64,000 nucleotides of DNA, from the NCBI RefSeq assembly GCF_024204665.1, contig NZ_CP100355.1:806001-870000 (forward strand), written 5' to 3'. Position numbers and translations under genes: made by a program. Below are positions 62,173 to 64,000 of the stretch, piece by piece. Position 1 is the first letter of the stretch. The number at the start of each line of letters is the position of its first letter. Below the pieces are notes generated by a model, which saw nothing but the letters and a program-made list of their open reading frames with translations, searched no databases and was not told the DNA's origin. Source of the DNA: Natronosalvus rutilus. Lineage in GTDB: Archaea; Halobacteriota; Halobacteria; Halobacteriales; Natrialbaceae.

Positions 62173-63078
62173 ATGTCCTCTCAACTGCAGGTCATCGTCC
62201 ACGGCGGCGCTGGAACCGTTCCCAAAGAGCCCGAATCTAGACAAACTGTCCTCGAGACGGCCGCGAACGCGGGCGCCGAAAGCGAGACGCCAGTCGACGC
62301 CGTCGAGAACGCGATTCACGTCCTGGAGTCCTCGCCCCGATTCAACGCGGGCGTCGGCGGCGCCATCCAGAGCGACGGTGTCGTCCGAACCGATGCGGGG
62401 ATCATGACCGACGACCGACGCGTGGGCGCGGCCTGCTCGATGCCCGGCGTCGAGCACGCCGTCAGCGTCGCCCGCCTGGTCATGGACGAGACGCCCCACG
62501 GGTTCGTCTCGAGCGAGCACGCGGTCGCGCTCGCGGAGGCGTACGGGATCGAGACGGGCGTGGACCTCCGCTCGAAACGCACCCGGGAGAAGTGGGCCGA
62601 CCTCGAGGCCCCTGACGGCGGCCCGAAAGCCCAGCTCGAGTGGATTCGCGACCAGTACGGGCAATCCGACCCCGACGGCCGGGACGATCCGAAGGATCAC
62701 GACACCGTCGGCGCGGTCGCCTTCGACGGCGAGCGGATCGCGGCGGCCACCTCCACGGGCGGGCGCTGGCTCGCCCTCGCCGGTCGCGTTGGCGACGTCC
62801 CGCAGGTTGGTTCGGGCTTTTACGCCTGCCCCGCCGCCGGCGTGAGCGCGACGGGTGCCGGCGAAGACATCGCCCGGGTCACCCTCTCGCGGCGCGTCGC
62901 CCGCCACGTCGAGCGCGGTCTCGACGCGCAGGCGGCCACGGACCTCGCCATCGAGGAGTTCGGCGAGTTGACTGGCTCGAGCGCTGGCGTGATCGCCATC
63001 GACTCCCGTGGAGGGATCGGCGCGGCGTACAACAGCGACGCGATGCAGACGGCTCGAGTGAGCGCGTCGAGCCGGTAG
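62173..63078 (+). CDS. Isoaspartyl peptidase/L-asparaginase (Ntn hydrolase)
   Basis: A 301-residue N-terminal-nucleophile hydrolase that self-cleaves at KDHDTVG, exposing Thr178 as the nucleophile. Other landmarks are IVHGGAGTV at the start, NAGVGGAIQSDG (about 57-68), STGGRWLALAGRVGDVP (about 193-209) and the oxyanion-type GTGAGED-like ATGAGEDIAR. These enzymes remove iso-Asp dipeptides and have some asparaginase activity. ATG 62173 is the family start. Confidence 0.93.
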   Translation: MSSQLQVIVHGGAGTVPKEPESRQTVLETAANAGAESETPVDAVENAIHVLESSPRFNAGVGGAIQSDGVVRTDAGIMTDDRRVGAACSMPGVEHAVSVARLVMDETPHGFVSSEHAVALAEAYGIETGVDLRSKRTREKWADLEAPDGGPKAQLEWIRDQYGQSDPDGRDDPKDHDTVGAVAFDGERIAAATSTGGRWLALAGRVGDVPQVGSGFYACPAAGVSATGAGEDIARVTLSRRVARHVERGLDAQAATDLAIEEFGELTGSSAGVIAIDSRGGIGAAYNSDAMQTARVSASSR

Positions 63079-63126
63079 TGGCCGGATTGCAGAGTTCTTC
63101 GCTCGAGTAAGAATCTCGAGGACGAG

Positions 63127-64000
63127 CTACCCCAGCTGCGGCACGCCCGCCGCCTCGAGCGCCGCCCGCCGCTCCGCAGTCGTCAATCTATACGGCTCGA
63201 GTTCGTCCTCGAGGTCGCCGAGGGCCGCCCGGCGACGCTGGTGGTCGGCCAGGAATTCCGAAATTCGGTCGGCGGCGAGTTCCTTGAGTTCGCCGCTGAG
63301 GAGGCACCCGTCGTGATAGTCGGCCGCGACGTCAGCGAGGCGGTCGTCGTCCGGTTCGAACCCGTAGCGCAGGTACTGGAAGGCCACGTCGACCGTGGGA
63401 TCGCCGCCGTGTTCGCGATGGGCCGCGAGGCTCGAGCGGCCGCCGCTGTAAGCGTGCTCGCGGATCGTATCGGCGACGATTTCTGGACTATCGGTCAGCT
63501 CGATCAACGGTGCCGCGCCCGAGGAACTCATCTTTCCGGGCCCCTCGAGACCGGGGAGGAATCGACCGAGCAGGGCGCCCGGCTTCTCGACCGGCAGCGC
63601 CTCTCTGGCGGCGACGTCCCGGCAGACCCGGACGTGGGGATCCTGGTCGACGGCGATGGGGACGAGGGTCGGTTGGCGACCCGAGACGAGTTGCGGGAGC
63701 AGGAGGTGAGTCGCCTGGACGGCGGGGTAGAACTGCAGGCCAACGGTGTCTTGCTCGCCGTAGACGGCCTCGACGGTCGCCGGAGTGAGGTGTTTCGACA
63801 GGCGAACGGCAATCGGGTAGACCACGTCGGCGTCGGCCGTGTCGATCACGATTCGAGTCCGCTCGGGATCGAAGCCCACCGCCAGCAGATCGCGCAGGTT
63901 CTCGCGCGTAGCCTGGCCGATGGACGCGAAGGACTGACCCTTCGCGAGGAACTTCTCGTCGTCAGAGACCGACAGGTACACCGTGGCGCCGGTCTCGCGC
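63127..64000 (-). CDS. trpS: Tryptophan--tRNA ligase (5' part outside window)
   Basis: The C-terminal 291 or so residues of a class I aminoacyl-tRNA synthetase. ISDDEKF-type VYLSVSDDEKFLAKG marks the active-site loop after the missing HIGH. VGLQFYPAVQATHLLLPQL and PIAVDQDPHVRVCRDVAA are the tryptophan-pocket segments seen in archaeal TrpRS. LEGPGKMSSSG contains KMSSS, and a helical C-terminal domain ends at 63127. The N-terminus lies beyond the right edge. Confidence 0.93.
   Translation of the reverse strand, partial: RETGATVYLSVSDDEKFLAKGQSFASIGQATRENLRDLLAVGFDPERTRIVIDTADADVVYPIAVRLSKHLTPATVEAVYGEQDTVGLQFYPAVQATHLLLPQLVSGRQPTLVPIAVDQDPHVRVCRDVAAREALPVEKPGALLGRFLPGLEGPGKMSSSGAAPLIELTDSPEIVADTIREHAYSGGRSSLAAHREHGGDPTVDVAFQYLRYGFEPDDDRLADVAADYHDGCLLSGELKELAADRISEFLADHQRRRAALGDLEDELEPYRLTTAERRAALEAAGVPQLG

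Overview
The window is chromosomal DNA from a haloarchaeon (class Halobacteria, probably a Natrialbales-type genus). The evidence is high GC with very acidic proteins, leaderless starts about 25 bases after TATA boxes, Tat-type lipoproteins, and archaeal information genes (PolD small subunit DP1, Orc1/Cdc6, VLRF1 release-factor relative, archaeal signal peptidase). There are also many families largely confined to haloarchaea (HVO_0234 propeller, amphi-Trp, DUF7504, DUF7522, DUF7344, DUF5789, DUF5790, DUF5802, DUF5817). No rRNA genes, CRISPR arrays or complete insertion sequences were seen. Three tRNA genes are present: Pro-TGG, Phe-GAA and Val-TAC.

Layout. 1-2.7 kb: DP1 (truncated by the window edge) divergent from a Sec11-type signal peptidase; two inverted origin-recognition-box-like motifs lie inside the DP1 coding sequence. 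2.8-15.9 kb: housekeeping and hypothetical genes (an H-NOX-like protein lacking the usual haem-ligand histidine, PRPP synthetase, two phosphohexomutases, LarB, small zinc-ribbon and GIY-YIG proteins, redox proteins). 15.9-16.9 kb: tRNA-Pro followed by two diverged copies of a tRNA-tail-derived module flanking a DUF7522 gene. 17-23.9 kb: dodecin, dUTPase/DCD family protein, polysaccharide-deacetylase-like protein, membrane proteins, then orc1 with a putative oriC upstream. 24-32 kb: NUDIX, membrane proteins, PQQ-type sugar dehydrogenase, RDD, aldo/keto reductase.

32.26-37.92 kb is a 5.7 kb integrative element in tRNA-Phe, bounded by a 36-base att repeat (the left copy interrupted by a 48-base hairpin insertion). 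It carries a tyrosine integrase, an AT-rich gene with a HEPN-like C-terminus, a ribbon-helix-helix protein coupled to an AAA-type ATPase, and a winged-helix DUF7344 regulator. Near all three tRNA genes there is the same kind of palindrome: an inverted T-arm, a GC-rich hairpin block, and a direct copy of that tRNA's own 3' tail. I regard these as footprints of repeated integrations, and they are the most unusual structure in the window.

38-64 kb: DUF502, DUF7344, DUF192 and ABC exporter genes; creatininase-family and MptD-like proteins (cofactor pathways); PspA; a dgcN-dgcA pair for D-glutamate; VLRF1; a winged-helix gene broken by one extra T; a tightly overlapping E1alpha-E1beta-lipoyl-domain operon without E2/E3; NADP isocitrate dehydrogenase; isoaspartyl peptidase/asparaginase; and a partial TrpRS at the right edge.
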